A stretch of 64,000 nucleotides of DNA, taken from the NCBI GenBank assembly GCA_037176885.1, contig JAWWNJ010000007.1, forward strand, positions 2,914,001 through 2,978,000, read 5' to 3'. The notes under the pieces were generated by a model. It was given only the letters and a program-made list of their open reading frames with translations, ran no database searches and was not told the origin of the DNA. The stretch is from Favolaschia claudopus (taxonomy: Eukaryota; Basidiomycota; Agaricomycetes; Agaricales; Mycenaceae). The translations under genes were made by a program, and so were the position numbers. This document shows, one piece after another, positions 32,840 to 43,884 of this stretch; the first letter of the stretch is position 1, and each line of letters begins with the position of its first letter.

Positions 32840-32993
32840 ATCCTCCTTCTGAGGCGCGCTAGGGGAGGGATCTATTTCCTCTTCCTTGCGCTGCCTCCTC
32901 GTCTTGACGGGTAACGCGTAATTCTCTACCGCATCTTCCCACCACCATAGAGCAAATGCAGCCTCTTAGCCGGCGCAAAGGCTTCTCGGTCTT

Positions 32994-35399
32994 CTAGGCG
33001 CTGAGCTTCCTCCCTCTTCTCCACGTCCTGCACATACTAAGTGATTCGTCGAGAACGGGAGATTCGTGCGGCGGCGTCCTAGGTAGTCGTGAAAGGGGAT
33101 CTACGTTCGAATGAATTCGGCCAGGACGATGAATAATCTTGAGCCCCGGGTAAGCGGCGAACACCGCCCCCCACGCCGCCAAGCGTCTGTTAGCGTTCTC
33201 GTAGACACGAGCCCACTGCAGCGCGGCGTGGTCAGTGACGAGGATTATTTCCTCGCCTTCAATGAAGGGCTGGAAGCGCACAAGCGCCTCCTTAGCTCCC
33301 AGAGCTTCGCGTTCCGTCGCGCTATAATTCCGCTCAGCGGATTTTAAGCTGCGACTCCAGTACGCGATAACACGTTCAACGTGCACCGTCGTTTCATCTA
33401 ACGACGCCCCCCACTCGTCTTCACGTTCCATCTCCTTCACCTCCTTCGTAAGCGTCGTGAACAGCTTTGGGACTGGGGCCTTCAGGTCCCACGCCGCCTT
33501 CAGCTTGTCGTAGCTCGCAGTACCTTTCAAGTCACCGACCTGAATGGGCTGTACCTGCTGCAAGCTGGAGCCCAAGGCATAGTCCGACGCGTCTGTATAA
33601 AGGCGGTACGGAGATCCCTGTATCGGATGCCCCAGTATAGGAGCGGCCGATAGAGCGTCCTTCGCTTTGAGAAAAGCGATCTCATGCTCGGCTCGCCATT
33701 CCCACTTTACTCCTTTCGCCAGAAGAGTGAATAGTGGTTTGGCGATATACGCATAGTACGGTATGTACGACGCGAAGTAATTGACCATACCCAGAAATTT
33801 CTGGAGGTCATGCACGGAGGAGGGTCGCGCCAATTCCTGTATGGCAGCAACTTTCTCCTTGTGCGTCGACAGACCCAGTCTGGAGACCTTCTGACCGAGC
33901 AGAAGGATTGAGGAGTACCCAACAAAGCACTTCTTGGGCTCCAACGTTATCCCGGCTGCCGCAATGGCGCCTAGGACTTTGTCCAGATGAACGAGATGAT
34001 CCTTCCAGGACTTGGAGTAGATCACAATGTCGTCTATGTAGACGAGGGTGAATAGCCATAAGTAAGGGGCTAGGACTCCCTGCATGATGCGCTGGAAGAT
34101 GGACGGTCCGTTGCGCAAACCGAAAGGCATTCGTTTGAATTGCCACAGTCCTCGGTGTGAGCGGAAGGCCGTTTTCTCCTTTGCGTCATCATCCATCTCT
34201 ACTTGATTGAAGCCCGCTAGAGCATCGAAAGAAGAGAGGACTTGAGCGCCAGATAGGGACTGTATGATTTCCGATTGACGAGGAATGGGAAACTCATCCG
34301 CCACTGTCTGAGCATTCAGCTTACGGTAGTCGACAGCTAGACGAGGCTTCCCGTTGCGGAAGACTACCACGCAAGGAGCACCCCATGGACTGGTTGAAGG
34401 CTCTATGACATCCCGTTCAAACCATAGATCCATCTGCTTGTCTATGACATCCCGTTTCGCTGGAGAGGCTGAATACATGGGCATTGACACCGGCTGCGTG
34501 CCTGGCTTGACAGGGATAGGTGCTTTCTCCTTGACATGTCCCAGCCGACCTCCGACTCCGAACGCAGCCGCATTGCGGCGCAGAACATCGTCCAGTTGCG
34601 GTCGAACGTCCAGAGGTATGTCCGGGCCGAGGTTGACCATCTGCGCGACGTCGCTTCCTGTATTTTCGTCAAATTCACCAGGAAGAGCTGTCGTCTTCGG
34701 GCCCCAGTTCTGGTCGTCCTCGAGCTGGTCGTCGGAGGTTCCCGGTTCCGTAGAAAGACTGTCCGGGTCTTGCGCGCGCAGCGTCTCCTGAATGACGCGC
34801 GCTAACGCTTCCGCCGAAGCAGCCATTTTCTCCGCTTCTTCTTCGGATTTCGGAGAGTCCGCGTACTCTGCTGGGTCGTGCAGTTTCCCTACCACATCTC
34901 CCTTCCTTATGTACCATGGACGAGTGCTGGGATTGGCGATGGGTAAGTATGGGAAGTCTGAGCGAATGAGAGTGGTCGGCGCCGCCATCACTGAGGAATC
35001 GTCGTTCGCGATGACGACCTTCTCTACTAGCCATTCTTCCTTCCCCTCAAACGGCGCCGAAACCTTCACATTGTGTACGGATCCAGCGGCGACTAGGACG
35101 TCGCTATCGGCGAGTACAGGAGGAGCTTCAAACTTTCCCTCCCGTCTCTTACGCGCCTTGGAACGTTGGTACGTTTTCCGCCATATCCCTGGCAAGAGGC
35201 GTCGACGGGTCTTGGCGACGCTGGCTTGCCTGATTTCGAAGCCCAGGTCGACAGAATGAGCGGAGGAGGCAGCTATAACGTGTCGTGAGCGCCCAACGGT
35301 CACGTCGCAGTGACCAGTTCCCCAGCGCTGTACTCCTAGTTCATAGGAAGTCTGAAAGTCCTCTCCGAGTAGCAAGGGAACTTTCATGTTGCGGACCAC
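32994..35399 (-). pseudogene. Gypsy-1 reverse transcriptase and RNase H
   Basis: A continuous 801-codon frame. Reverse transcriptase motifs are RLAVDYRKLNAQTVADEFP, FDALAGFNQVEM, KRMPFGLRNGPSIFQRIM and the YIDD catalytic box in FTLVYIDDIVIYSKSW. RNase H follows with LYTDASDYALGSSL, EREALGAKEAL and LVTDHAALQW, ending IHRPGRIHSNVDPLSRLPR. The core motifs look intact. The frame is broken from the integrase by a stop between 32840 and 32993, and from the protease ORF by a small gap at 35400-35419. Confidence 0.9.
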
Positions 35400-35419
35400 G
35401 TATGCTTCGAGCTCGAAGG

Positions 35420-36019
35420 TTATGATCTCCCCTCCTTAGAGGTCATGAAGAGGGGAATCTTAACGTAACTCATAACCTTGGCCTGACCCGTAAGATGATA
35501 AAGAGTCATTCGTATCCCTTCCTTGGGTTTAGGCAGTCCGGGGATAGATTCCCAGAACTCCTCAGACATCAAAGTAATGTCCGCCCCGGAGTCCAAACGA
35601 CCTTTAATCTCAGGCTCATCCAAAGAATTCACTCGCACTTTGACGTGCAGAGCTCGAGCTCCAAGAGATCCCAAGCCGTCGGGAAGCTGACGAACTTTCC
35701 GCGCGACATGTATCTCCGTGCCATCCTCGTGCTTAAGCAAAGGTAGCTCAGCTATGCGGGCAGCCTTGCGGCGCTCTCGCCGAGGTAAGACGGTAGCGGT
35801 TTCTTCTTCTGAAGATCCCTTCCCCTTATCCTTCCATATTTGCGGCTTGGTCAAAGCTTCCCTACGCCGCCTATTGCGAGAGGGCGGCCCTTCACTTACA
35901 AGATGGGCTACCTTGGCTTCCCCAGTAGAGGATTCCACAAACATTACTTGCCTAGTGGGCTCAGACGACTCAGAGTTCACACCGGTATAAGCAGAAGAGC
36001 TCTTAGATTTAACGAGCAT
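35420..36019 (-). pseudogene. Gypsy-1 aspartic protease region
   Basis: The frame contains KGRLDSGADITLMSEEFW, with the DSG(A) active-site triad of retropepsin-like proteases, which cut the Gag-Pol polyprotein. It lies directly upstream of reverse transcriptase in the same orientation. The N-terminal part is charged and probably belongs to the Gag-protease linker. Confidence 0.82.
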
Positions 36020-36059
36020 AGCTACGTATTCGGTTAACTCCTGCCTCTCCTGCTCTTCG

Positions 36060-37045
36060 TCAATCTCTACGTCTATCTGGTGTACACTTCGTAGAGCAGT
36101 CCAACGACCCCAATGGGAACATTCCCATAGCTATGTGCTTGGGGCTCGTGCATATGTAGCACTCTCCGTTAGGAGGACGCGCACTAACGACGGAGTCATC
36201 CCTTTTGAAGGAGTACCCGTTGATGGTGCGCCCCCCAGGCCATTCAGAGGAAGTAGCCTTCGGCCCTCCTCCTCTGTTCTGGCGGCGCTGGTTAGCAGCG
36301 CTCGAGCGGTACCCCCCATTAGCGCGCTGGTCAGCAGCCATAGCCGTGCGTTCCTCCTCCTCTTCTTCGTCCGATTGATCTTCTTCGTCCTCACACCTCT
36401 GTCACATGAGCTCTCCGAAAGTGGCGAGGACCTTGCGAGATGGAAGGACGGCTCATCAGCGTTCGGAGCTGATGAGCAATCTTCCAGCTCGAGACCAAGC
36501 TGTCTCGCTGATCCTCCGCAGCCGCCATAAGTTCTTGAATCGTCGGGAACTTGCGTTCGTTGATATCCTTATTCCACTCAACCGGCTGAGTACGAAGGAT
36601 GCGGTCGATGACGGAAGGGACCGTCGTCAGCGTCTGCGTACAGGAAGCTATGGTAATGGATGCGCCTCTGAAAGAAGTCGAGAGGCCATTCCGACTCATA
36701 GCCCTTCTGGCGGAACTCCATCTCTTCGAACTCTCTGCTGCGATCCTTGAGCCATTGTGGCGTGAGGAATTGCAAGCGGATAGCTTCGAGGAGGTGGTCC
36801 CCAGTCCTTGCAGATCTCCGCGCGACGGGGCAAGGGGACGGTGTTCCACCAACTTTGCGCTCGCCCAGTGAACTTGGACGGAGCCATTTGGGCGATGTCC
36901 TGATGCATCCGCGGGCTGAGGAGGGCTAGGAAGGCGACTTTCATGACGTAGTCAATGAGAGTCTCGCCTGTCCCGTCCCATTCGGGTACGATGGCGATAT
37001 TCAGCTTGTTGTTCAGCTGCCATTGCTCCGGAGCGCTCGCGGGAT
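36060..37045 (-). pseudogene. Gypsy-1 Gag, C-terminal part with zinc knuckle
   Basis: The upstream half has typical Gag capsid text (NNKLNIAIVPEWDG, LIDYVMKVAFLALLSP, FTGRAQSWW). Near 36150 is a CCHC knuckle, CYICTSPKHIA followed by a shifted frame that supplies the last Cys; one extra base breaks it. Several frame changes occur between 36391 and 37076. The N-terminal part of Gag continues at 43885 beyond the MITE and gypsy-2. Confidence 0.8.
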
Positions 37046-37046
37046 A

Positions 37047-37557
37047 CTGTATAGTTTCGCTCAATTCGTATGTCACGCGTCACAGGCCCGAGAATTTACG
37101 AATTTTTTCGTACCTGTCACAGGTCACTGAGGGTTCTTATGAATAGCGAAAATCAGTCACAAATTTTGCCAAAAGGCGCCGAAAAACCAAAAAATGTTTC
37201 CGGCGCGGCCCTGGTTGTGCCGCGCCAGGCCGTGCGTTTGTACAACTTGATTTTGGCATCGGCTGCGCGTGCCATCTTCAAAACCGCAGCCTTGATTTGA
37301 TTGACGCTCATTTGGGCAAGAAAACAGCGCGTTTTGTGCTCATTGCTGAAATACCAAGAAAATTTGTGATAGAGTGCAAAAAATAGAGGTGCGTACCTGT
37401 GCATACACAGTCATTTCCCACTATGTTTCCCTGCCAGAATATATGAATTTAAGAACTTTTTTCCCTGTCACGCGCCGGCCCAAGCATTTACGAATATCGA
37501 AGTTCGAATCGCGATGTCACAGGTCACAGGCCAGGAGAATTGACCGAAACTATACAG
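37047..37557. mobile_element. 511-bp MITE with Tc1/mariner-like ends
   Basis: The ends CTGTATAGTTTCGCTCAATTC (left, 21 bases, last base at 37067) and its near-perfect inverse at 37537-37557 differ at one position, and TA flanks both sides (37045-37046, 37558-37559). The interior repeats TGTCAC/GTGACA motifs and has no real ORF. It sits in gypsy-1 Gag, 9 bp from the left LTR of gypsy-2. Confidence 0.88.
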
Positions 37558-37566
37558 TAGTATCCC

Positions 37567-37998
37567 TGTCACAAACTGGCCAGTTTGTGGGTGTGTGTGG
37601 GTGTCCTGGTAAGATGTGGACAAAGGGAAGAGGATGGAGACTGGCTGGTGAAGATGATGGAATAAAAAGGCTAAGGTAGATGAGTGGAGAAGAGCCTCCT
37701 TATATACTAACTACCTGAGTCAGTAAGAGTCACAACAAGTCAGAATGGAAATGAGTCAAGTGGAGTCATGCACAGCTGTAAAGCTGTTCAAGGCTATGTT
37801 CCTGCACTGTCTCCAAGGCTATGCTATATGCTGTACAATAAAGCTATTCCAGAGGCTGTTCCCAGGGCTGTGGAGGATGGTGTTTCAGTATGCTGTGCAA
37901 TGGCTGTGGGTCAGGATCCAGAGGTTGCAGTGCATCCTCAGTCACATGGTGATCAGCTGACAGGTCACATGATGGAAACAACAAACCAAGTTGTGACA
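37567..37998 (-). repeat. Gypsy-2 3' LTR
   Basis: 432 bp, TG...CA on the minus strand, with AACTGGCCAGTT palindrome near its end. It has TATATA-type and AATAAA-like sequences inside. Partner of 43447-43884. Confidence 0.93.
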
Positions 37999-38963
37999 TT
38001 ACCCCCTCCTTATGGTCGATGTCCTCATTGACCAAAGGACGACAAATTATGTTGAATTTTCCTGTGACTGGGTCAAACAGCTTCTGAGTTGGGTAAGGAA
38101 GAGATTGTTGGGTAGGAGTGAAGCGTTTGATGAGGTAGTTCCAATGCCCAGCTTTTAGGATGGGGAGGGCTCGAGTCTTGATGTTGTGTTGTTTATTGAA
38201 TGCATCCAGCAATTTCTCGGCATGAGTGAGATTCCGTGCTGGCTCCCAAGTGTTTCCGCTGTTTGGAAAGCCTTTCCACTTGATGAGGTATTGATGGCCC
38301 TTCCCTTTCTTTCGTGATTTCAAAACTTCCTCCACCTCGTACTCTTCATAACCAGAGATGATCTCTGGTGGAGGACGTGGATCTCTACGGTGAGGTGGTG
38401 GTTCGGCATAGGGTGTCAGAAGAGATTCGTTGTAAACAGGATATCGGCGGCCATTTCCAGGGATTTTGAGCTTGTAGGCAGATGCTCCGACCTTTTTCAA
38501 GATTTCATATGGCCCCAATCGTAAGTCAGAGAATTTCTCTGTAGGGCGATCTTGTGGATATCGGTGGCCTCTACCCATACCTTTTGTCCAACCTGGAACT
38601 CTGAGTAGGGGTGCGTTTGGCGTCAAAGTATTTCTTCATCCGTGTTTGTGCCTTTGCAAGCGCAGCTGCGGCTTCATCACGAACCTGTTTCATTCGCTGG
38701 GCAAACTCCTTTGCTGATTCAGATTTGGACTCCATACGACCCTCTACACCCTTCCAAGGATGATACCCATGATCAGCATAGAATGGGGTCATCTTGGTGG
38801 AGGAGCTGATCTTGTCGTTATGAGCAAATTCCGCAAGTGCCAGCCACTCAGCCCAATCTGACTGATGGAAATTGACGTAAATCCGGAGATAGTGTTCAAT
38901 CTCCTGATTCATTCGTTCTGTCTGTCCATCAGTGATGGGGTGATAGGCAGTGCTTGGGTTCAT
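37999..38963 (-). pseudogene. Gypsy-2 integrase C-terminal half with chromodomain
   Basis: Two overlapping frames joined by a shift near 38600. The first has [17 protein letters not shown] (integrase core third motif) and LAEFAHNDK. The second has LGPYEILKKVGASAYKLKIP (GPF/Y motif) and a chromodomain EYEVEEVLKSRKKGKGHQYL with IKWKGFPNSGNTWEPARNL. The last conserved residues come before the polypurine tract. Confidence 0.88.
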
Positions 38964-39449
38964 TTCCCGTGCCGAGAAGACGATTCAGCTCCCGTGAGAA
39001 GGCAGAAACATAGCGGGTGTCACGGTCACTGATAATCTTCCGTGGAATCCCATGATAACGAATGATCCGATCTCGAGTGAGCCGAGCAACACCTTCACTT
39101 GTCATCTCCATGTTGGTTGGTTCTGCGTGAATGGTCTTTGTGAAGGTGTCAACCCAAACTTGGATTGCGTCAAAGCCGTTGCTAGATGGAAGAGGTCCAA
39201 TGAGGTCCATGGATATAATTTCCCAAGTCCACCTGCTATCTTGTGTGGGTGGAGGCTACCTGTTGTTTTGCGTCTCGACCGAGTGCGTTGGCAAACTTCA
39301 CATTTCCAGATGTAATCTTTGATCTGGTTTCCCATCCGAGGCCACCAGAAGTTCCGTTCCACAAGTTCTCGTGTTCGGTTTTCTCCAGGGTGCCCCAATA
39401 GAACAGGATCATGGTGCAGTCGAATTGATGTCATCTCGCAACTTCTCAT
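38929..39449 (-). pseudogene. Gypsy-2 integrase N-terminal half
   Basis: Frames at 39449-39102 and 39210-38929 overlap through a shift. They give the HHCC zinc finger (HHDPVLLGHPG, CEVCQRTRSRR) and the core start (DLIGPLPSSNGFDAIQVWVD, ISDRDTRYVSAF), with the two catalytic Asp residues. Confidence 0.88.
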
Positions 39450-39494
39450 CCCGTGGAAACATATATCAAGTTGCGATGTAGGATGAAATCTCCA

Positions 39495-40277
39495 TCACGT
39501 TCCCAATCGGGCGAGTGACTTTTGTAGAGCCGTCTTAACACTGGTGTCAAGGGATTTCACTGCCTTGATTCGAGTCATGAGTTGCTCGTTAACGCCTTCA
39601 ATCTGGAATTCCGTCATGCGGAACAATTCTGGTTTGAGCAGAGTGACATCCTTATTGTCATTCTTCCCTTGATCATGATCGGCACGACGGGAAAGAAGAT
39701 CTGCTTTGCGATTCAGTGCTCCAGGGCGGTGATGAAGGGTAAAGTCAAACTGGGAGAGCTCTGTGATCCACCGTGCCTGGCGGCGATTCAGCTTCTGAGG
39801 CTTCTTGAAATATTCAAGATTCTGATGATCCGTGAATATCTCGAATGTTTCTGCAGCACCCATGAGCAGCTGTCTCCACTCCTCCAGAGAGAGCATAATT
39901 GCAAGCATCTCTTTGTCGTAAATTTCGTAGTTCCGCTCAGTTTCGGTTAAGCCATGAGACATAAAGGCGATTGGGCGGCCATACATCATCCTGTTTCTGA
40001 CTGAGTACGGCACCAGTGGCTCCATCCGAGGAATCTGCTTCAAGCCGGAACTGACCTGTATCATTTGGAAGTGCAAGAACAGCGTCCTCCGCAATACGAT
40101 CTTTGATTTTCTGGAATGCTGTTTTTTGGTCATCACCCCAGACCCATCCTGCCTTTTCCCCGTAAGTCTAGTCAGAGCCTTGGCAATGTCACTGTAGCCA
40201 CGAACGAACCTGCGGTAGAAGTTCGTAAAACCCAAGAAGGGCTTGAACCTGTTTTGACTGTTTTTGGTTCTGGCCAC
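39495..40277 (-). pseudogene. Gypsy-2 RT end and RNase H
   Basis: FLGFTNFYRRFVRGYSDIAK is the reverse transcriptase thumb. RNase H motifs follow (YDKEMLAIMLSLEEWR, IFTDHQNLEYF) and HHRPGALNRKADLLSRR closes the region. Frameshifts separate it from both neighbours. Confidence 0.88.
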
Positions 40278-42084
40278 TCCATGACACCCTTGATCTTTAC
40301 TGGGTCCATCCGCATAGAATTGTGACCGATGATGACTCCAAGGTACTCAATCTCAGTGAGCTCGAATTCGCACTTTTCTGGCTTGAGATAGAGTTTGTGC
40401 TCCTCCAGAACCTTCAGTACTCTCTGAACAACTGACGATGCTCGTCAAGTGATTCTGTAAAGATCAAGATGTCATCCAGATAGACAACAACCTTCCTTCA
40501 TTTGATGAGTTCACGGAGGATGTCATTCATCATGGTTTGAAATGTGGCAGGAGAGTTGGTGAGCCCGAAGAACATCACAAGTGGTTCGAAAAGTCCACGA
40601 TTGGTACGGAAAGCAGCCTTCCACTCGTCTCCCTCCTTGATGCGAACATTATTATAGCCCCATCGGATGTCAAGCTTCGTGAAGTACTTGGCACCACGGA
40701 GTTGATTGACCAATTCGGAAATGAGAGGAAGGGGATACCGGTTCTTTATTGTCATCTCGTTGAGTTTACGGTAGTCCTGCACAGGTCGCAATGTACCATC
40801 CTTCTTCTTCACAAAGAAGAATGCTGATGCCATCGGTGATTTTGAGGGTTGTATCCGACCGCTCCGGAGATTCTCATCCAGGAACTCATCCAGCTTCTGC
40901 TGTTCATTTCGGGACAGAGGGTAGATTTTGCAGTCAACAGATTTGGCCTCTGGCTTGAGCTCTATAGCATGATCCCAAGGACGTCGTTCAGGAAGAGCAT
41001 CAAACGACTCCTTTGCAAAGACCTTCATGAAGTCCCGGTATTGTTCGGGAACATTCTGCTCTGTGTGCTTTTCCTTCGATTTTGCAGCTTCCTCGGCAAA
41101 CCGTTGAGCAGGTGTTTCCTTGGATCGCAGATCAATAGCATGAGCAAAGTCGACAAGGAGGATAGATTCATCCTCTTCAAGCCTGCCTTCTGCTGGAAAC
41201 CCTGTACGGAATTCGGTGCCCTCCATGTTGCATTCAGGTGGGCATCGGCTGAATAGAATCTTCTGTGATCGCCAGTCGACTTCGGGATTGTGTTTGAATA
41301 GCCAGTCATAGCCAATGAAGATCCTAGCCTTCCCAAGGCCAGTGACAAGAAAGCGCTGCTTCTCCTGGTGGGGGCCAACCATCATGATCAACTCAACGTA
41401 GTGTGTGATCTTTCCTCTAGAGTTCTCCGTGCCATCGGCATTCTGTGCGATGATATGCACCTCCAACTCTTTCATCTCAAAACCTTCTGCCTTTGCATAG
41501 TCCCTATCAATGCAAGTGGTGGTGCAGCCATTATCAAGTAAGGCCTTGACTGAACGTGTCCTTCCGGTGTCCAAGGCAGTGAGCATGACGGGGACAAGCA
41601 TCTCGTGATGTCTGCGTTGTTGTTGAAACTCCTTTAACTCCTGAGTGAGCCTATCCGGCTTTGCACCTTTCTGTCGTTGGGCTGCCCCTCGTATCCGAAT
41701 GTTGTCTGGGACACGAGTCTGTTTGGGAGGGACTACCTCCTTTTTCAAGGATGCAGTCTTCGAAGCAGAGTTCCCTCTTTTACCTGTAGTTGTTGTATGT
41801 TGAGCCATTTCCTTTCTGAAAGCACCCCAGCGCTTGTTTGCCTCGTCTTGTTTGCGATTCCTGATACGTCGTAGACGGTTCTTGTTTTCCACAATTCTGA
41901 GGTTATGTTTCTCCTCCATATGAGTGGTCAAGAACGTTGGTGTATTGTCATGCAAACAAGAGTTGGTGTCGGTATATGTACATTCCTCCTCAGGTTCAAC
42001 CTGAAGAGTTCCAAGTACCGTATAGCGTCCGTGCTTCCCGTGTTCCTGCTCCACCTCCCTGGCTCTAGGAGTGGAGCGCATCAA
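40278..42084 (-). pseudogene. Gypsy-2 protease and reverse transcriptase
   Basis: A long frame, 42084-40498, contains KALLDNGCTTTCIDRDYA, where the protease motif is DNG instead of DSG/DTG. Reverse transcriptase motifs follow (PVQDYRKLNEMTIKNRYP, FTKLDIRWGYNNVRI, FGLTNSPATFQ). The YLDDILIF box is just downstream at about 40480 after a frameshift. The Asn at the second protease position deserves note, but similar variants are found in active fungal elements. Confidence 0.87.
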
Positions 42085-43010
42085 AAACCCTTCCCACGCA
42101 ATGCCTCTGCAAGATCCTTCAACACCTCGCTGTCCGGCTCTTCCTCTTTGATTTGCGAGACAAGCGAGCGTAAGTTGAATCTGTTCTTGGGAGGGTCAGG
42201 GCAGTTTCGCTTGATATGACCAAACTTGTTGCAATTATAGCAGCGGGGAGCGCGCCCACGCTGTCCTTGTTTGTCAACATCCATGGGAACTGGTCCATCT
42301 GCCAGTGTCTTGGTCAGATTTGGAACAGTGCTTTGGGAGACAGCGGGCAGAGATCGAGGGGTAGAAGTTGCAATTGGAGGATGGTGGGTATGATGGGTAC
42401 GAAAGGGTTGGTGATGGTTCCGAAGCTTCCCCCGCTGCCTGTTGGCATCAATTTGAATCAAGCGTGCCTTGAAATCCTTGTATGTCGTGGGCAACACTGC
42501 CCCTCCAATATACATCTGTGAAACAATGTCTGGATTGACCAAACCCTCCAACAGTTCGATGAGGAAGGCATTATAGGCGGTGTCGGTAGAGTTGGGGGAG
42601 TACCCTGCTTGCTCGGCAAGCAGTTCAAACTGCTGGAAGAATTCGGTGAGAGAGGATTTGCCCTGGTGCGTGTTCGTAAGTCTGGCGTGTGCAATCTGGG
42701 GGGCGTTTTGATCCTTGAACTCTGATTTGAGTTCAGTGATCAAACCCTTGAATGTATAGGAAGAGGGGAGAGCGTCATCAGCAAGAGTACGTTGTTTCCA
42801 ATTACGTACCCAGTCTGATGCAGTGCAGTCGGCGCCATGCTCCTTTCGAAGGAACGATAGCGTAAACCAGATCTTCTTTCCATCTGTATCAAAATCTGGT
42901 TTGTATGCAGCAAGGTATGTTGTGAGTGAGTCGTAGAAGTTGTTCCACTTTGATTTGTCACCATCAAAGTAGGGTGGCTGGGTAGCCAGGATGACTTTGG
43001 AAGATGTCAT
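42081..43010 (-). CDS. Gypsy-2 Gag with CCHC zinc knuckle
   Basis: 309 residues, intact. Capsid-like N terminus (PYFDGDKSKWNNFYDSL, LTEFFQQFELLAEQAGY), then a His/Pro-rich linker and CYNCNKFGHIKRNC, a clean C-x2-C-x4-H-x4-C knuckle for RNA packaging. Its end overlaps the start of the pol frame by 4 bases, as is usual where Pol is made by frameshift or re-initiation. Confidence 0.9.
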   Translation of the reverse strand: MTSSKVILATQPPYFDGDKSKWNNFYDSLTTYLAAYKPDFDTDGKKIWFTLSFLRKEHGADCTASDWVRNWKQRTLADDALPSSYTFKGLITELKSEFKDQNAPQIAHARLTNTHQGKSSLTEFFQQFELLAEQAGYSPNSTDTAYNAFLIELLEGLVNPDIVSQMYIGGAVLPTTYKDFKARLIQIDANRQRGKLRNHHQPFRTHHTHHPPIATSTPRSLPAVSQSTVPNLTKTLADGPVPMDVDKQGQRGRAPRCYNCNKFGHIKRNCPDPPKNRFNLRSLVSQIKEEEPDSEVLKDLAEALRGKGF

Positions 43011-43446
43011 GATGTTGGTAAGAAGAGGTGTGTTGTCCAGTGGGCTAAGAGGGGTAAGGTCGGAAGGAGATAGGGAGGCAGTGGTAGGAGGTGAGATACT
43101 GATATGGAGAGGATCACGGGGTTGATCCCAGTTAGAATCCAGTGCGGTAGGAGATATGGGAAGATACCAGAGTAAGGTCTCGTAGGCAAGACTTTACCAC
43201 GGTGTTACGTGGAGAAGCGCAAGTCTGCTACAAAGAACGCACACTCGGGTGAGGATATAGGTGTAAAGTTTCGTATGCAAAACTTTACCCGATGGCAGGG
43301 GCTCCAGGGAGGAGCAATTGGGGATAGTGGTAGGTTGAAGGTAGGAAGTAGTCACAGGAGGGTGTGACTAGGGTTTGGTGAACTGGGGGGGAAAGAGGAT
43401 ATGGTAGGAGTATTGGTATGAGGGTATGAAGGGAGCCTTTTTATTA
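43011..43446 (-). other. Gypsy-2 leader between 5' LTR and Gag
   Basis: No ORF of note. Two GTAAAGTYTYGTATGCAAGAC-like segments (about 43175-43195 and 43262-43285) are near repeats. I see no clear tRNA primer site beside the LTR. Confidence 0.5.
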
Positions 43447-43884
43447 TGTCACAAACTGGCCAGTTTGTGGGTGGTGTGTGTGGGTGTCCCTGGGTAAGAT
43501 GTGGACAAAGGGAAGAGGATGGAGACTGGCTGGTGAAGATGATGGAATAAAAAGGCTAAGGTAGATGAGTGGAGAAGAGCCTCCTTATATACTAACTACC
43601 TGAGTCAGTAAGAGTCACAACAAGTCAGAATGGAAATGAGTCAAGTGGAGTCATGCACAGCTGTAAAGCTGTTCAAGGCTATGTTCCTGCACTGTCTCCA
43701 AGGCTATGCTATATGCTGTACAATAAAGCTATTCCAGAGGCTGTTCCCAGGGCTGTGGAGGATGGTGTTTCAGTATGCTGTGCAATGGCTGTGGGTCAGG
43801 ATCCAGAGGTTGCAGTGCATCCCTCAGTCACATGGTGATCAGCTGACAGGTCACATGATGGAAACAACAAACCAAGTTGTGACA
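43447..43884 (-). repeat. Gypsy-2 5' LTR
   Basis: 438 bp; partner of 37567-37998 with six extra single bases in G, T and C runs. Confidence 0.93.

Larger units (their letters stand above)
37567..43884 (-). mobile_element. Gypsy-2: complete Ty3/gypsy chromovirus
   Basis: A 6.3-kb element on the minus strand with LTRs at 37567-37998 and 43447-43884, flanked by the 5-bp duplication ATCCC (37562-37566, 43885-43889). The order is Gag with zinc knuckle, protease, reverse transcriptase, RNase H, integrase, chromodomain. A polypurine tract AAGGAGGGGGTAA abuts the 3' LTR. LTR copies differ only by about six single-base indels in short runs, so the insertion is recent or the indels are read errors. 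Coding parts are split by similar small frameshifts. Confidence 0.93.
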
